Notes under the pieces: generated by a model
Told to the model about the DNA's origin: nothing
What the model saw: the letters and a program-made list of their open reading frames with translations, nothing else
Databases searched by the model: none
From: Bryobacterales bacterium
Lineage (GTDB): Bacteria; Acidobacteriota; Terriglobia; Bryobacterales; Bryobacteraceae
Length of the DNA: 64,000 bases
Assembly (NCBI GenBank): GCA_016716385.1
Contig: JADJWL010000008.1
Span: 62,001-126,000, forward strand
Direction: 5' to 3'
In this document: piece by piece, positions 17,654 through 27,123 of the stretch
How the letters are laid out: each line of letters starts with the position of its first letter
How positions within the stretch are numbered: the first letter of the stretch is position 1
Position numbers and translations under genes: made by a program

Positions 17654-18845
17654 CGTTGTCCTGGTTGGCGCGGCGGCGGCGCAGGACTTCGACGCCTCCC
17701 TCTGGCGCTTCCGCCAGCCGTTCCGCGTCAATACCTCCGAGCGCGTCCCGGTTCTGCCGCTCGATCCCAACGTGTACGGACGGGCGCGCACGGATTTCGC
17801 CGACTTGCGCGTCGTGCGCGACGGCATCGAGATCCCCTACGTCCTGGAACGCTTCGATGGATCGGTCGCAGAACGGACGCTTTCCGCAAAGTTGATCGAC
17901 CGGACCATCACGCCCGAGGGCGCCTTACGGGTCACGTTGGATCTCGGGGAGGGGCCGCACCGGCACGGGCGCGTGCGGATATCCACAGCGGAAAAGAACT
18001 TCCGCCGCCGGGTCCGCGTGGAAACGTCTGAGGACAATACGTACTGGGCGACGGCGCGCGAAGAAGCCTACCTGTTCGACTTCTCCCAGGACGGCAGAGA
18101 GATCTCGGTGCTGACCGTGGATTACCCGGAGTCGACGCGCCGCTACATTCGCCTCGCCATCGGCGACTGGAGCCGCCCGGACACGCTGACCGGGGCCACA
18201 GCCTTCCTCCGCGAAGAGAAGCCGGCGGAGCGCGAGGTTCTTTCCTCTGTTCTGCCTGAGGTCTCGCAGGAAGGGCGCACGACGGTGCTCTCTCTGGACC
18301 TTGCCCGCGAAGGGATTCCTTATGACCGGATCACGTTCGATACCGGCGAGGCGCCCTTTCATCGCGCCGTAGAACTCGAATTCAGCATGGATCGGAAGGA
18401 CTGGCGCGTCTATTCCCGCGGGGTCATCTGGAAGCATGCAGCCGGCAGTTCTTTGTCGCTGAGTTTCCCGGAACGCCACGAGCGCTATCTGCGGGCGCGG
18501 ATCTTCAACGGCAACGATGCGCCCGTGAGCGTGTTCCGCGTGCATATCGAAGGGCCCAGGCGCGTCCTGAAGCTCGCGCCCGGCATTGCCGGCGACTACA
18601 TCCTCTACTTCGGCAATCCCAAGGCGGAGCGGGCCGAGTACGACCTGCGGCACATCCTCGCGCGTCAGGGCACCCCGGGCGAAGAACCGGCGATTGCGGA
18701 ACGCTGGCAGCCGAATCCGCTCTACCGCGGCGCGACGCTGCCCTGGACGGACCGCTATCCGGCGGTGCTCTACACCATCCTCGGACTGGCGATCCTGATC
18801 ATGGTCGCCATCACGGTCCGCTTCCTCCGCAAGGTGCGTCTCTGA
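17634..18845 (+). CDS. DUF3999 exported protein with C-terminal anchor
   Basis: 403 aa from the ATG at 17634, inside the end of the DUF2339 gene (20-nt overlap). A signal peptide (MKSLILSVVLVGAAAAQ) is followed by beta-rich domains typical of DUF3999 (WRFRQPFRVN...PYVLERFDG, RVRVETSEDNTYW, RRYIRLAIGDW). A single C-terminal helix (YTILGLAILIMVAITVRFL) anchors it. With DUF2339 it probably forms an envelope complex. Confidence 0.85.
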   Translation: MKSLILSVVLVGAAAAQDFDASLWRFRQPFRVNTSERVPVLPLDPNVYGRARTDFADLRVVRDGIEIPYVLERFDGSVAERTLSAKLIDRTITPEGALRVTLDLGEGPHRHGRVRISTAEKNFRRRVRVETSEDNTYWATAREEAYLFDFSQDGREISVLTVDYPESTRRYIRLAIGDWSRPDTLTGATAFLREEKPAEREVLSSVLPEVSQEGRTTVLSLDLAREGIPYDRITFDTGEAPFHRAVELEFSMDRKDWRVYSRGVIWKHAAGSSLSLSFPERHERYLRARIFNGNDAPVSVFRVHIEGPRRVLKLAPGIAGDYILYFGNPKAERAEYDLRHILARQGTPGEEPAIAERWQPNPLYRGATLPWTDRYPAVLYTILGLAILIMVAITVRFLRKVRL

Positions 18846-18856
18846 CACGGCGGGCC

Positions 18857-19573
18857 TTGTTCCTCGCGCCTGCGCTGGCCGCGTGCCGGCCGAGCGACGC
18901 GCCGCGCACGCGCGAATCCCACCGCGGACCGGCGATCGTGGCGCGCGCCGTCGAAGCTCATGGCGGTCTGGCGCGCTGGCGGGAACTGCGGACGCTCTCC
19001 GCCCGGTACCGCGAGCGGTGGTTCTGGCCCTGGACGTGGGCGGGTGTGACGCCGTGGCCTGGGAACGAGATCTCCGCGACACTCCGATTCGCCCTGCACA
19101 CGGACGTGGCTCATGCCGTCTTCGACCGCTGGCCCGGACAACGGTGGCGCTACGCGGGCGGCAGCGTCGCCTCCGAGGGCGAAGGAATCGATGCGGACGA
19201 GTGGAAACCCTGGTTCGCTTTACCCAGGACGCACTTCCTCACGCTGCTCCCATTCAAGTTCGCCGACGCCACGGCGCAACTGCAATGGCTGGGACGCCGT
19301 GACGGGCTCGACGAGGTGCTGGTGACCTACCCGCCCGGCGCCGGCCAGACCCCCGAAGATCGCTACTGGGCCCGGTTCGATCCGGAAACCGGCAGGCTGG
19401 TTTCCGTCGCGCTCACCGTGACCGCGTACGGACCGCTGGCCGCGGGCGATCTACGTTACGAAAACTGGCAATGGGTCGACGGGCTGTTGCTGCCAGGCCG
19501 GATTCCGGCCGTCCTGACGGGTCCGCAACTGCCGCTGCATACGGGGGAATACAGCGGAATCAGCGTCGAGTGA
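18857..19573 (+). CDS. Putative lipoprotein of unknown function
   Basis: About 238 aa. The leader RRALFLAPALAAC ends in a lipobox-like Cys. A TTG at 18857 is the first standard start, but the in-frame CTG at 18842, overlapping the DUF3999 stop, would include the Arg pair. The mature part (IVARAVEAHGGLARWRELRTLSARY...) resembles outer-membrane lipoprotein-carrier-like beta proteins (DUF6503/LolA-like); this is tentative. It ends 14 nt inside the 3' end of aroA, which is convergent. Confidence 0.65.
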   Translation: MFLAPALAACRPSDAPRTRESHRGPAIVARAVEAHGGLARWRELRTLSARYRERWFWPWTWAGVTPWPGNEISATLRFALHTDVAHAVFDRWPGQRWRYAGGSVASEGEGIDADEWKPWFALPRTHFLTLLPFKFADATAQLQWLGRRDGLDEVLVTYPPGAGQTPEDRYWARFDPETGRLVSVALTVTAYGPLAAGDLRYENWQWVDGLLLPGRIPAVLTGPQLPLHTGEYSGISVE

Positions 19574-20843
19574 TCTCCTCGAGCGTGGGATAGAACTCCG
19601 GAAACGAGACCGACGCCGCGTCCGCATTCGCGATCACGCAGTCTCCGTCGGCGCGCAGAGCGGCGACCGAGAACGCCATCGCGATCCGGTGGTCGCCGAA
19701 CGAATCGAGGTGCGCGGCGCGGAACTGCTGCCTGCCCGGTATCGTCATTCCATCCGGACGCTCCTCCACCGTGACTCCCATGCGCCGCAGGTTCTCCGCC
19801 ACGGTGGCGATGCGGTCCGTCTCCTTGATGCGCAGTTCGCCTGCGTCGCGCACAGTCAGACCCTGTTCGCTCGCCGCTCCAAGCACGGCCAGCACAGGGA
19901 TCTCGTCGATCAGCGCCGCGGTGACCGCGCCTTCGATCGTCCCCCCGCGGATGGGTGCGTGGGTGACCAGCAGATCGCCGATCAACTCGCCGTTAACCTG
20001 CTCGATCCGTGTGACGCGGATGCTGGCGCCCGCACCCATCAGGAAGTCGAGCAGCGCCGAGCGCGTAGGATTCAGACCGACGTTGTGGATCGTCACGTGC
20101 GACCCAGGCACGAGCAGCGCCGCCACGAGAAAGAACGCCGCCGAAGACAGATCCGAAGGCACGACCAGTTCGCGCCCGGTCAGCCTGGGGCGCCCTTCGA
20201 GGACGATGCGCTGCCGCTCCATCGTGATCTCGGCTCCGAACTCGCGCAACGCGATCTCGCTGTGATCGCGCGAGCGAACGGGTTCGTGGACAACGGTCTG
20301 CCCGTGGGCGCAGAGGCCGCCGAAGAGCACGCACGTCTTGACCTGCGCGCTCGGAACCGGCAGATGGTATTCGATCGGGCGGAGCGGGCCGCCGGCGATG
20401 CGGATCGGAGGATAGCGGCCATCCCGCGCCTCGATCCGCGCTCCCATCTCCGCAAGCGGTTTCATGATCCGGTCCATCGGACGCCGGGAGAGTGACTCGT
20501 CGCCGAAGATCTCGCTTGTGAACGACTGCGCCGCCAGGATGCCGGACAGCATGCGAATCGTTGAGCCGCTGTTGCCCGCGTCCAGAGGTGCGGCGGGCGC
20601 CTGAAGCCCTTCGAGACCGCGTCCGCGGAGGGTGACCGTCGTGCCTTCTTCCTCCATGGCGACACCGAGCGCGCGCAGACAGCCGAGGGTCGAGTGGCAG
20701 TCGGCGCCGGTCGAGTAGTTCTGAATTTTGGAATCGCCCTCGGCGATCGCCGCGAGCATGGCGTAGCGGTGGGAGATCGATTTGTCGCCTGGCAGGCGCA
20801 CCGGGCCCTCGACGCACGAGGCGGGGGAGATCTTCTGCTGCAT
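19560..20843 (-). CDS. aroA: 3-phosphoshikimate 1-carboxyvinyltransferase (EPSP synthase)
   Basis: 427 aa from the ATG at 20843 (another at 20858). It joins shikimate-3-phosphate and PEP in chorismate synthesis. Motifs: PGDKSISHRYAML, DAGNSGSTIRML, SLSRRPMDRIMKPL, PVPSAQVKTC, SDLSSAAFFLVAAL, RIKETDRI, GDHRIAMAFSVA. The GNSGSTIR loop resembles the Bacillus-type (class II) enzymes more than the E. coli GNAGTAMR. The aroE homologue elsewhere in the window is not in an operon with it. Confidence 0.95.
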   Translation of the reverse strand: MQQKISPASCVEGPVRLPGDKSISHRYAMLAAIAEGDSKIQNYSTGADCHSTLGCLRALGVAMEEEGTTVTLRGRGLEGLQAPAAPLDAGNSGSTIRMLSGILAAQSFTSEIFGDESLSRRPMDRIMKPLAEMGARIEARDGRYPPIRIAGGPLRPIEYHLPVPSAQVKTCVLFGGLCAHGQTVVHEPVRSRDHSEIALREFGAEITMERQRIVLEGRPRLTGRELVVPSDLSSAAFFLVAALLVPGSHVTIHNVGLNPTRSALLDFLMGAGASIRVTRIEQVNGELIGDLLVTHAPIRGGTIEGAVTAALIDEIPVLAVLGAASEQGLTVRDAGELRIKETDRIATVAENLRRMGVTVEERPDGMTIPGRQQFRAAHLDSFGDHRIAMAFSVAALRADGDCVIANADAASVSFPEFYPTLEEITRR

Positions 20844-20911
20844 GATGGAAGTCTCCATTCTAGCAGCCGTGGCCCGGCAACAGCGTCTCGGCGGCGCGTT
20901 ACACTGCTCAG

Positions 20912-22123
20912 ATGCATCGCCGGACGTTCCTTGCATCCCCTTTGGCGGGCGCGCTCGCCGCTCCCGCGTTCGCGCAGACGCCGCGGCGGCCGAAGATCGC
21001 CGCGATCATGACTGTCCTGTGGGGCGGGGAGCGCGCTTCGCACGCACGCTCCATCATCGGCAAGTGCCTCTTCGGATACAACTACGATGGCAAGCCGCCC
21101 GGACCCGCCTTCGACATCGCGTCGATGTACACTCACCAGACCCCGGAGAACGACATCAGCCGCGAATGGGGGCGCAAGACCAATGTCCCGGTCTTCCCTA
21201 CCGTCTATGAGGCCTTGACCCTCGGCGGCAACCGGCTCGCGGTCGACGGTGTGCTGCTCATCGGCGAGCACGGCGACTACCCCTGGAACGAGAAGGGACA
21301 GCACCTCTACCCGCGCTACGAGCTGTTTCTCATGATCGCCGACGCGTTCCGGATGACCGGCAAGTCGGCACCGGTGTTCAACGACAAGCATCTTTCCTGG
21401 AGCTGGATTCAGGCGAAACGCATGTATGACCTGTCGAAGGAACTGCGCTTCCCGATGATGGCCGGCTCCTCGATCCCCGTTCTCTACCGCGAGCCGGACG
21501 TCCAGGTGCCGCTCGGAGCGCGCGTCCCGCACGCCGTTTCGGTCGGGTTCGGCAATCGCGACAGCTACGGCTTCCACCTGCTCGAAACCGTGCAGTGCTT
21601 TGTCGAGAGGCGGCAGGGCGGGGAAACGGGTGTGCGCGCCGTCCAGGCCTTCGACGGCGAGAACTGCTGGCGCTTCCTGGACAACACCGGCTGGGCACGC
21701 ACGCTGTTCGAAGCGGCGCTCTCGCGCAGCACCAGCCGCAGACCGGGCGAGGTGCGTCAGCTCGTGAAGGATCCCGGGGTGTTTGTGGTCGAGCACCGCG
21801 ACGGCTGCCAGACCGCGACGTTCATCCTTCCGGGATTGCTCGGCGACTTCGTCTTCGCGATGGACGCGGCGGGACAGACGCTCTCGACCAAGATCTGGAT
21901 GGTGGAGCCAAACCGCCCGCTGTTCACCTGCCTGCTGCAGGGGATCGAGAAGATGTTCCACACGGGCAAGCCGGCCTATCCGGTCGAGCGGACCCTGCTC
22001 GTGAGCGGGATCCTGCACTACGCCATGGAGTCGCGCTTCCAGGGATCGAAGCGTCTGGAAACCCCCGTGCTCGCCATGCGCTACACGGTCCCGGCGGATG
22101 TCTTCCGCTGCATTGCGAGCTAG
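20912..22123 (+). CDS. Tat-exported conserved protein (paralogue of the 44.8-46.1 kb gene)
   Basis: 403 aa. Twin-arginine leader MHRRTFLASPLAGALAAPAFAQ. The first half looks Rossmann-like (PKIAAIMTVLWGG, VDGVLLIGEHGDYPWNE, NDKHLSWSW), a little like a worn Gfo/Idh/MocA domain. The second half is beta-rich. Motifs GEHGDY, NDKHLS and GFHLLET are shared with the 405-aa protein at 44836-46053, so these are diverged paralogues. Function unknown. TACACT lies 6 nt before the ATG with no ribosome binding site. The next Tat gene starts 2 nt after the stop. Confidence 0.8.
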   Translation: MHRRTFLASPLAGALAAPAFAQTPRRPKIAAIMTVLWGGERASHARSIIGKCLFGYNYDGKPPGPAFDIASMYTHQTPENDISREWGRKTNVPVFPTVYEALTLGGNRLAVDGVLLIGEHGDYPWNEKGQHLYPRYELFLMIADAFRMTGKSAPVFNDKHLSWSWIQAKRMYDLSKELRFPMMAGSSIPVLYREPDVQVPLGARVPHAVSVGFGNRDSYGFHLLETVQCFVERRQGGETGVRAVQAFDGENCWRFLDNTGWARTLFEAALSRSTSRRPGEVRQLVKDPGVFVVEHRDGCQTATFILPGLLGDFVFAMDAAGQTLSTKIWMVEPNRPLFTCLLQGIEKMFHTGKPAYPVERTLLVSGILHYAMESRFQGSKRLETPVLAMRYTVPADVFRCIAS

Positions 22124-22125
22124 CC

Positions 22126-23742
22126 ATGCGCCGGCGCGATTTCCTGGCCGCGGCCCTGGCGTGTCCCGCCGCGGCGCAGACGCTCCCGAACGGCATCCGG
22201 CTCCCGGACGTGTGGCCGCCCCGCGACGCGCACATGGGCTCGGAGCCGCCGCCGCTTCCTCCGTACCTTGCCAAACCGCCGGCCGTGATCCCCATCGACG
22301 GCGGGCGGCAGCTATTTGTCGATGACTTCCTCATCGCCGAGAACGGACTCAGGCGCACGTTCCATCAGCCGGTCCCCTACGAAGGCAACCCGGTCCTCAA
22401 GGCGGACAGGCCCTGGGAGTTCGACGAGGTCGCGGGCCAGGCAATGCCGTTCAGCGACGGCGTGTGGTTCGACCCGGCGGACGGCTTGTTCAAGATGTGG
22501 TACCGCAGCCAGCCGGGCACCTGTTACGCGACCTCGGCGAACGGAGTCGATTGGGAGAAGCCCTCGCTCGATGTGCGGCCCGGCACCAACGTCGTCCACG
22601 AAGGCCACCGCGATTCCTCCGCTGTGTGGCTCGACCAGTTCGAGACGGATCCGAAGAAGCGCTACAAGTTCCTCTACTCGTCGGGACACATGCGCCCGCT
22701 CCACCTGCACCATTCGCCCGACGGCATCCACTGGGGCGAGCCGGCGGCGAAATCGGTTCCCTGGAGTGACCGCACCACGTTTTTCTACAACCCGTTCCGG
22801 CGTGTCTGGGTGCTGAGCCTGCGGGATCATGACTGGGGTCCGCGGCAGCCGGACAAACCCGGCTATCTCGGCCGGATGCGCCGCTACCGCGAGCACGCCG
22901 ACCTCACCGCCGCCATGGAATGGCGCGACAGCGAAGCCGTCCCGTGGGTGACGGCCGATCGTCTCGACGCCCAGCGCATCGACATCAACGCGCGCCCGCA
23001 GTTGTACAACCTCGATGCCGTGGCCTATGAGAGCGTGATGCTCGGCTTGTTCACGATCTGGCGCGGGCAGTATTTCGACAGCGAAAAGCCGAACGACGTC
23101 ACGGTGGGTTTCAGCCGCGACGGCTTCCATTGGCACCGACCCGACCGGCGCCCCTTCCTGCCGGTGTCCCGGCGGTTTGGCGACTGGAACTTCGCCAACG
23201 TCCAGTCGGCCGGCGGGTGCTGCCTCGTCGTGGGCGACCGGCTGTATTTCTACATGAGCGGGCGCGGCGGCGCGAAGTCCGTGCGCCGCAGCGGGGAAAT
23301 GTCGACCGGGCTCGCCACCCTGCGGCGGGACGGCTTCGTGTCCATGGAGGCAGGCGCCGCGGGCGGCACGCTGACGACGCGTCCGGTGCGGTTCTCCGGG
23401 CGGCACCTGTTCCTGAACACGGACAGCCTCGCCGGAGACTTGCGGGTCGAACTCTTGGGCGAAGACGGTAAACCGCGCGCCGCCAGCGTCCCGTTGAGCG
23501 TGGACAACACGCTGCAGCGGGTGGCTTGGCAGGACGCGCCGGATCTCGCTCCGTTTACCGGGAAGCCGGTGCGGTTCCGCTTCCACCTGCGCCACGCGCG
23601 GCTCTACGCGTTCTGGGTGAGCGCCGACGAGACCGGCGCCAGCAAGGGCTTTGTGGCGGCCGGTGGGCCGGGGTTCCATGGCCCGGCGGACACAGTCGGG
23701 TCGGACCTCTACCGGTTCTGTTGCACGCCCCGCATCTGGTAG
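22126..23742 (+). CDS. Tat-exported five-bladed propeller glycosidase-like protein
   Basis: 538 aa, from the ATG 2 nt after the previous stop. Twin-arginine leader MRRRDFLAAALACPAAA. Repeated short blades (GVWFDPADGLFKMWYRS, TSANGVDWEKPSLD, LHHSPDGIHWGEP, VGFSRDGFHWHRP) are typical of GH32/GH43/DUF377-type propellers. A C-terminal beta-sandwich (VRFSGRHLFLNTDS...FRFHLRHARLYAFW) follows. It likely binds or cleaves sugars outside the cytoplasm; I see no secure catalytic triad. Confidence 0.78.
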   Translation: MRRRDFLAAALACPAAAQTLPNGIRLPDVWPPRDAHMGSEPPPLPPYLAKPPAVIPIDGGRQLFVDDFLIAENGLRRTFHQPVPYEGNPVLKADRPWEFDEVAGQAMPFSDGVWFDPADGLFKMWYRSQPGTCYATSANGVDWEKPSLDVRPGTNVVHEGHRDSSAVWLDQFETDPKKRYKFLYSSGHMRPLHLHHSPDGIHWGEPAAKSVPWSDRTTFFYNPFRRVWVLSLRDHDWGPRQPDKPGYLGRMRRYREHADLTAAMEWRDSEAVPWVTADRLDAQRIDINARPQLYNLDAVAYESVMLGLFTIWRGQYFDSEKPNDVTVGFSRDGFHWHRPDRRPFLPVSRRFGDWNFANVQSAGGCCLVVGDRLYFYMSGRGGAKSVRRSGEMSTGLATLRRDGFVSMEAGAAGGTLTTRPVRFSGRHLFLNTDSLAGDLRVELLGEDGKPRAASVPLSVDNTLQRVAWQDAPDLAPFTGKPVRFRFHLRHARLYAFWVSADETGASKGFVAAGGPGFHGPADTVGSDLYRFCCTPRIW

Positions 23743-23773
23743 TGGCATCATGGGAGTCTCCAGGAATCTGCCG

Positions 23774-24937
23774 ATGAAGACCTCCATTTCCCTATTCTGT
23801 CTGGTGCTTGCGCACGCCGCGGTGAGCATGGCGGGCGTCCGCGCCGTCGGCTCCGGACCCGTTGCCGGCACAGCCGGCGCGGTCGTCGTGACCAACGAAG
23901 CGCTGGCGCACACGGCTCAGATTCTGCCGCTGCGCCGGGATGGCGGGCCGGTCGAATCCGGTGGCGCGCGCACCCAGGCCGACCGCGTTCTGCGCCGCCT
24001 CGACCAGGTGCTGCGGGATGCCGGCTCGCGGCTGAACCAGACCGTGAAGCTGAACGTCTACGTCCGGAACGCCGAGGTGGTGCCGGAGGTCACCGAGGCC
24101 ATCAACCGCCGGATCGGCGGCGCCACGCGGGACATGGCGATCAGCTTCGTCGCCGGCGCGCTGCCGCATCCGGACGCTCTCGTCGCGATGGACGCGGTCG
24201 CGACCGCCCTGCGCGAGCCGCCGCTGCGGCGCCACGTCGCATTTCTGCCGAAGGGCCCGCGCATCTACATCTCCGGCCAGGCGGTCCGCGGCGAAATCCG
24301 CGACTCGACCAGCGCTACCCTGACGGCTCTCAAGAACACCATGGACTACCTTGGGGTCCGCCACAAGGACGTAGTGCAGGTGAAAGTGTTCCTCAACCCG
24401 ATGAGTTCGGCGCCGCAGGTAGCCGAGCAGATCTCCGAGGCGTTCACAGGCTATCCTCCACCGGTGGTTTTCGTCGAGTGGATCTCCGGCACCCCTGTCG
24501 AGATCGAGATGATCGCGGCTTCTCCGCAGTCTGAAGGACCCGGCATCGAATACCTGGGGCTTCCCGGGATGACGGATTCTCCGGTCTATAGCCGGGTCAC
24601 CCGTCTGCGCGACACCACCACAATCTACACCTCCGGGCTGTATGGAACTGCCGGAGCCCCCGGTGAAACACAGATTCGAGAGATCTTCGCCTCGCTGAAG
24701 CAGTTGATGGAACAGGCGGGGAGCGACCTGTTGCACTTGGCGAAGGCGACCTACTATGTCACCGAAGACGGCGTCAGCCAGAAACTGAACGACCTGCGGC
24801 CCGAGTATTACGATCCGAAACGGCCCCCCGCTGCCTCGAAGGCGATGGTCCCGGGCACCGGATTCGCCGGGCGGACGATCACGCTGGACATGATCGCGGT
24901 CCCTGCTACCAGCCCTCCGTCCCCGGGGCGCCCTTAA
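23774..24937 (+). CDS. Exported triple RidA-domain fusion protein
   Basis: 387 aa from the ATG at 23774, preceded by AGGA; an in-frame ATG at 23750 is less likely. After a signal peptide (to about residue 20) come three RidA-like units: about 22-145 (degenerate; LDQVLRDAGSRLNQTVKLNVYV), 147-260 (PRIYISGQAV...VVQVKVFLN) and 265-383 (TIYTSGLYG...LLHLAKATYYVTED...RPPAAS). None has the canonical PAR-S arginine. It may be a scaffold or lyase outside the cytoplasm. It overlaps the convergent DUF427 gene by 32 nt. Confidence 0.82.
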   Translation: MKTSISLFCLVLAHAAVSMAGVRAVGSGPVAGTAGAVVVTNEALAHTAQILPLRRDGGPVESGGARTQADRVLRRLDQVLRDAGSRLNQTVKLNVYVRNAEVVPEVTEAINRRIGGATRDMAISFVAGALPHPDALVAMDAVATALREPPLRRHVAFLPKGPRIYISGQAVRGEIRDSTSATLTALKNTMDYLGVRHKDVVQVKVFLNPMSSAPQVAEQISEAFTGYPPPVVFVEWISGTPVEIEMIAASPQSEGPGIEYLGLPGMTDSPVYSRVTRLRDTTTIYTSGLYGTAGAPGETQIREIFASLKQLMEQAGSDLLHLAKATYYVTEDGVSQKLNDLRPEYYDPKRPPAASKAMVPGTGFAGRTITLDMIAVPATSPPSPGRP

Positions 24938-25376
24938 AGGGACCCCGAACCCAGCTTGTGATCCAGCCGCCGTAGAAGCTGCCCGGCTGCGGCCTCACCT
25001 GTTCGCCTCCTACGGAACAGGCGTCGACCCGGTGCGCGTAGAACGCGAGGCAGCCCCGGATTGCCTGGAATGCGGCGCTGGGCTCCTCGTAGCTCCAGGC
25101 CGCGTCCGGCGAGATCCGGCCGTTGTGATCGAGGGTCCAGTAATTGGCTATCCCCTTGAATTCACAGCACGTGCGACGTGGCGACGGGCGCAGGCGGCTC
25201 ATGTCCACATCGTCCCGCGGGATGTAGTAGACCGGCGGATGGCTGGTCTCGCACACGCGCCACGCCCGGTCCGATTCCGCAATCACCGCGCCCGCAAATT
25301 CGACACGCACGGTCAACTCGCACGGCTCGATGGCCGGAGGGCGGGGGTAGTCCCAAACCGATTCCACTTCGTTCAT
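24906..25376 (-). CDS. DUF427 domain protein
   Basis: 156 aa, single-domain. VESVWDYPRPPAIE, VAESDRAWRVCETSHPPVYYIP-like strand and TCCEFKGIANYWTL are the DUF427 core, a small beta-barrel fold. Biochemical role unknown. The 3' end overlaps the triple RidA gene on the other strand. Confidence 0.88.
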   Translation of the reverse strand: MNEVESVWDYPRPPAIEPCELTVRVEFAGAVIAESDRAWRVCETSHPPVYYIPRDDVDMSRLRPSPRRTCCEFKGIANYWTLDHNGRISPDAAWSYEEPSAAFQAIRGCLAFYAHRVDACSVGGEQVRPQPGSFYGGWITSWVRGPFKGAPGTEGW

Positions 25377-25451
25377 GGCTCCGGGATGCCGCCCGGTGGC
25401 CGGCAGATGCAGGAATCCCGGGTCCCGGCGCGCGTGCTACTCTGCAATCTT

Positions 25452-27122
25452 ATGCCGGATCAGAAACTGCGCGTCATCCCTTTGGGTGGTTTGGGTGAAT
25501 TTGGGATGAACATCATGGCGCTGCAGTACGGGAACGACATTATCGTAATCGACGCGGGCATGATGTTCCCCGAGGACGAATTGCTGGGGGTTGACATCGT
25601 CACTCCCGATCTCACGTTCCTGACCGAGAACCGGGACAAGGTCCGCGCCCTGGTGCTGACCCACGGGCACGAGGACCACATCGGCGCTGTCCCGTATTTC
25701 CTCGCCGAGTTTGACGTCCCCATTTATGGCACGGCTCTGACGCTGGCGCTGGTCGACCGGCGTTTGGAAGAGCACGATCTCGAGAACGAGCCCCAATTTC
25801 ACCCGGTGGAACCGCGCCAGCAGGTGGAGATCGGTCCGTTTACCGTTGAGTTTATCCGCGTCACCCATTCCATCCCGCACGCGATGGCGCTGGCGATTAC
25901 AACCCCGCTCGGCGTCATCATTCACACCGGCGATTTCAAGATCGACCCCACGCCGTTCGACAACGAGCCGTTCGACCTGCACACCTTCGCCGAATACGGC
26001 AAGCGGGGCGTCCTGCTGCTGCTCTCGGACTCAACCAACGTCGACCGTGCAGGCTACACGGAGTCCGAACGCGCGGTACGGCCTCGCATGCAGGAAGTCT
26101 TCAGCCGCGCCGAGGGACGCCTGGTGATCACCGGGTTCAGCTCGTCGGTCCACCGCATCCAGCTTGTGATCGATACGGCGCATGAGTCAGGACGCAAGCT
26201 CGTGCTGCTGGGACGCAGCATGATGTCGACGACCGAGATCGCGCACAACCTGGGCCTGCTGAACCTCCCGGATGGGTTGTTGATGCGGCCGCAGGACCTT
26301 CTGACGGCGCCTCCGAAAAAGGTGGCAGTCCTCATCTCCGGAACGCAAGGCGAACCCATGTCGGCCCTGGCCCGCGCCGCCGTGAACAACCACAAGCACC
26401 TTTCAGTGCGGCCAGGCGACCTGGTTGCCTTCAGCGCCCGCATCATTCCCGGCAACGAGAAGGCGATCTTCCGTATGATCGACCATCTTTCACGGCGCGG
26501 GGCCGACGTCCTCTACGGCAACATGAGCCCGCCCTTGCACGTCTCCGGGCACGCCAGCGTGGAAGAACTCGCGCTGATGTTGAACCTCGTACGCCCGCGG
26601 TACTTCGTCCCGCTCCATGGCGACTACCGGCAGTTGGCCAAGCACGCGCGGCTGGCCGAGCACATGCGGTATTCGGGACTCGACAGCTCATTCGTTCTTG
26701 AGACCGGCGAGGTTCTGGAATTCGATGAACGCGGCGCCCGCAAGAGCGGCAAGGTGACGGTTGGACGCGTCTGTATCGATTCAGGAACGGTTGCCGAGGT
26801 GGTCGAGGATGTCGTCATTCGCGACCGGCGGCTGCTGTCAGAGGACGGCATCATTCTGCCGATCATCGCCATCAACAAGCACACGGGGCGCAGCGAAAAA
26901 CTGCCCGAGATCGTGGCTCGCGGTTTCGCACCGGCCGACGACGGCTCGGGATTCGTGCAAAACGCCCGGCAGGTGGTGGCGCTCACTCTCGAGAATTCTT
27001 CACCCGAGGAAATGATGGATTGGGGCGTGATGAAGGAGAAGATCCGGATGGATCTCAAACGCCACATTGCCAAGCAGACGCAGCGCCGTCCGCTGATCAT
27101 GCCCGTGATCCTGGAAGTGTAG
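25452..27122 (+). CDS. rnj: Ribonuclease J
   Basis: 556 aa beta-CASP metallo-beta-lactamase RNase with 5'-3' exo- and endonuclease activity in mRNA decay and rRNA maturation. Motifs: LTHGHEDHIGA (metal site), IIHTGDFKID, LSDSTNVDR, SGTQGEPMSAL, SGHASVEEL, VPLHGDYRQL, and the C-terminal domain to the end. A TACTCT hexamer 8 nt before the ATG suggests a leaderless message. The next gene starts one base after the stop. Confidence 0.95.
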   Translation: MPDQKLRVIPLGGLGEFGMNIMALQYGNDIIVIDAGMMFPEDELLGVDIVTPDLTFLTENRDKVRALVLTHGHEDHIGAVPYFLAEFDVPIYGTALTLALVDRRLEEHDLENEPQFHPVEPRQQVEIGPFTVEFIRVTHSIPHAMALAITTPLGVIIHTGDFKIDPTPFDNEPFDLHTFAEYGKRGVLLLLSDSTNVDRAGYTESERAVRPRMQEVFSRAEGRLVITGFSSSVHRIQLVIDTAHESGRKLVLLGRSMMSTTEIAHNLGLLNLPDGLLMRPQDLLTAPPKKVAVLISGTQGEPMSALARAAVNNHKHLSVRPGDLVAFSARIIPGNEKAIFRMIDHLSRRGADVLYGNMSPPLHVSGHASVEELALMLNLVRPRYFVPLHGDYRQLAKHARLAEHMRYSGLDSSFVLETGEVLEFDERGARKSGKVTVGRVCIDSGTVAEVVEDVVIRDRRLLSEDGIILPIIAINKHTGRSEKLPEIVARGFAPADDGSGFVQNARQVVALTLENSSPEEMMDWGVMKEKIRMDLKRHIAKQTQRRPLIMPVILEV

Positions 27123-27123
27123 C

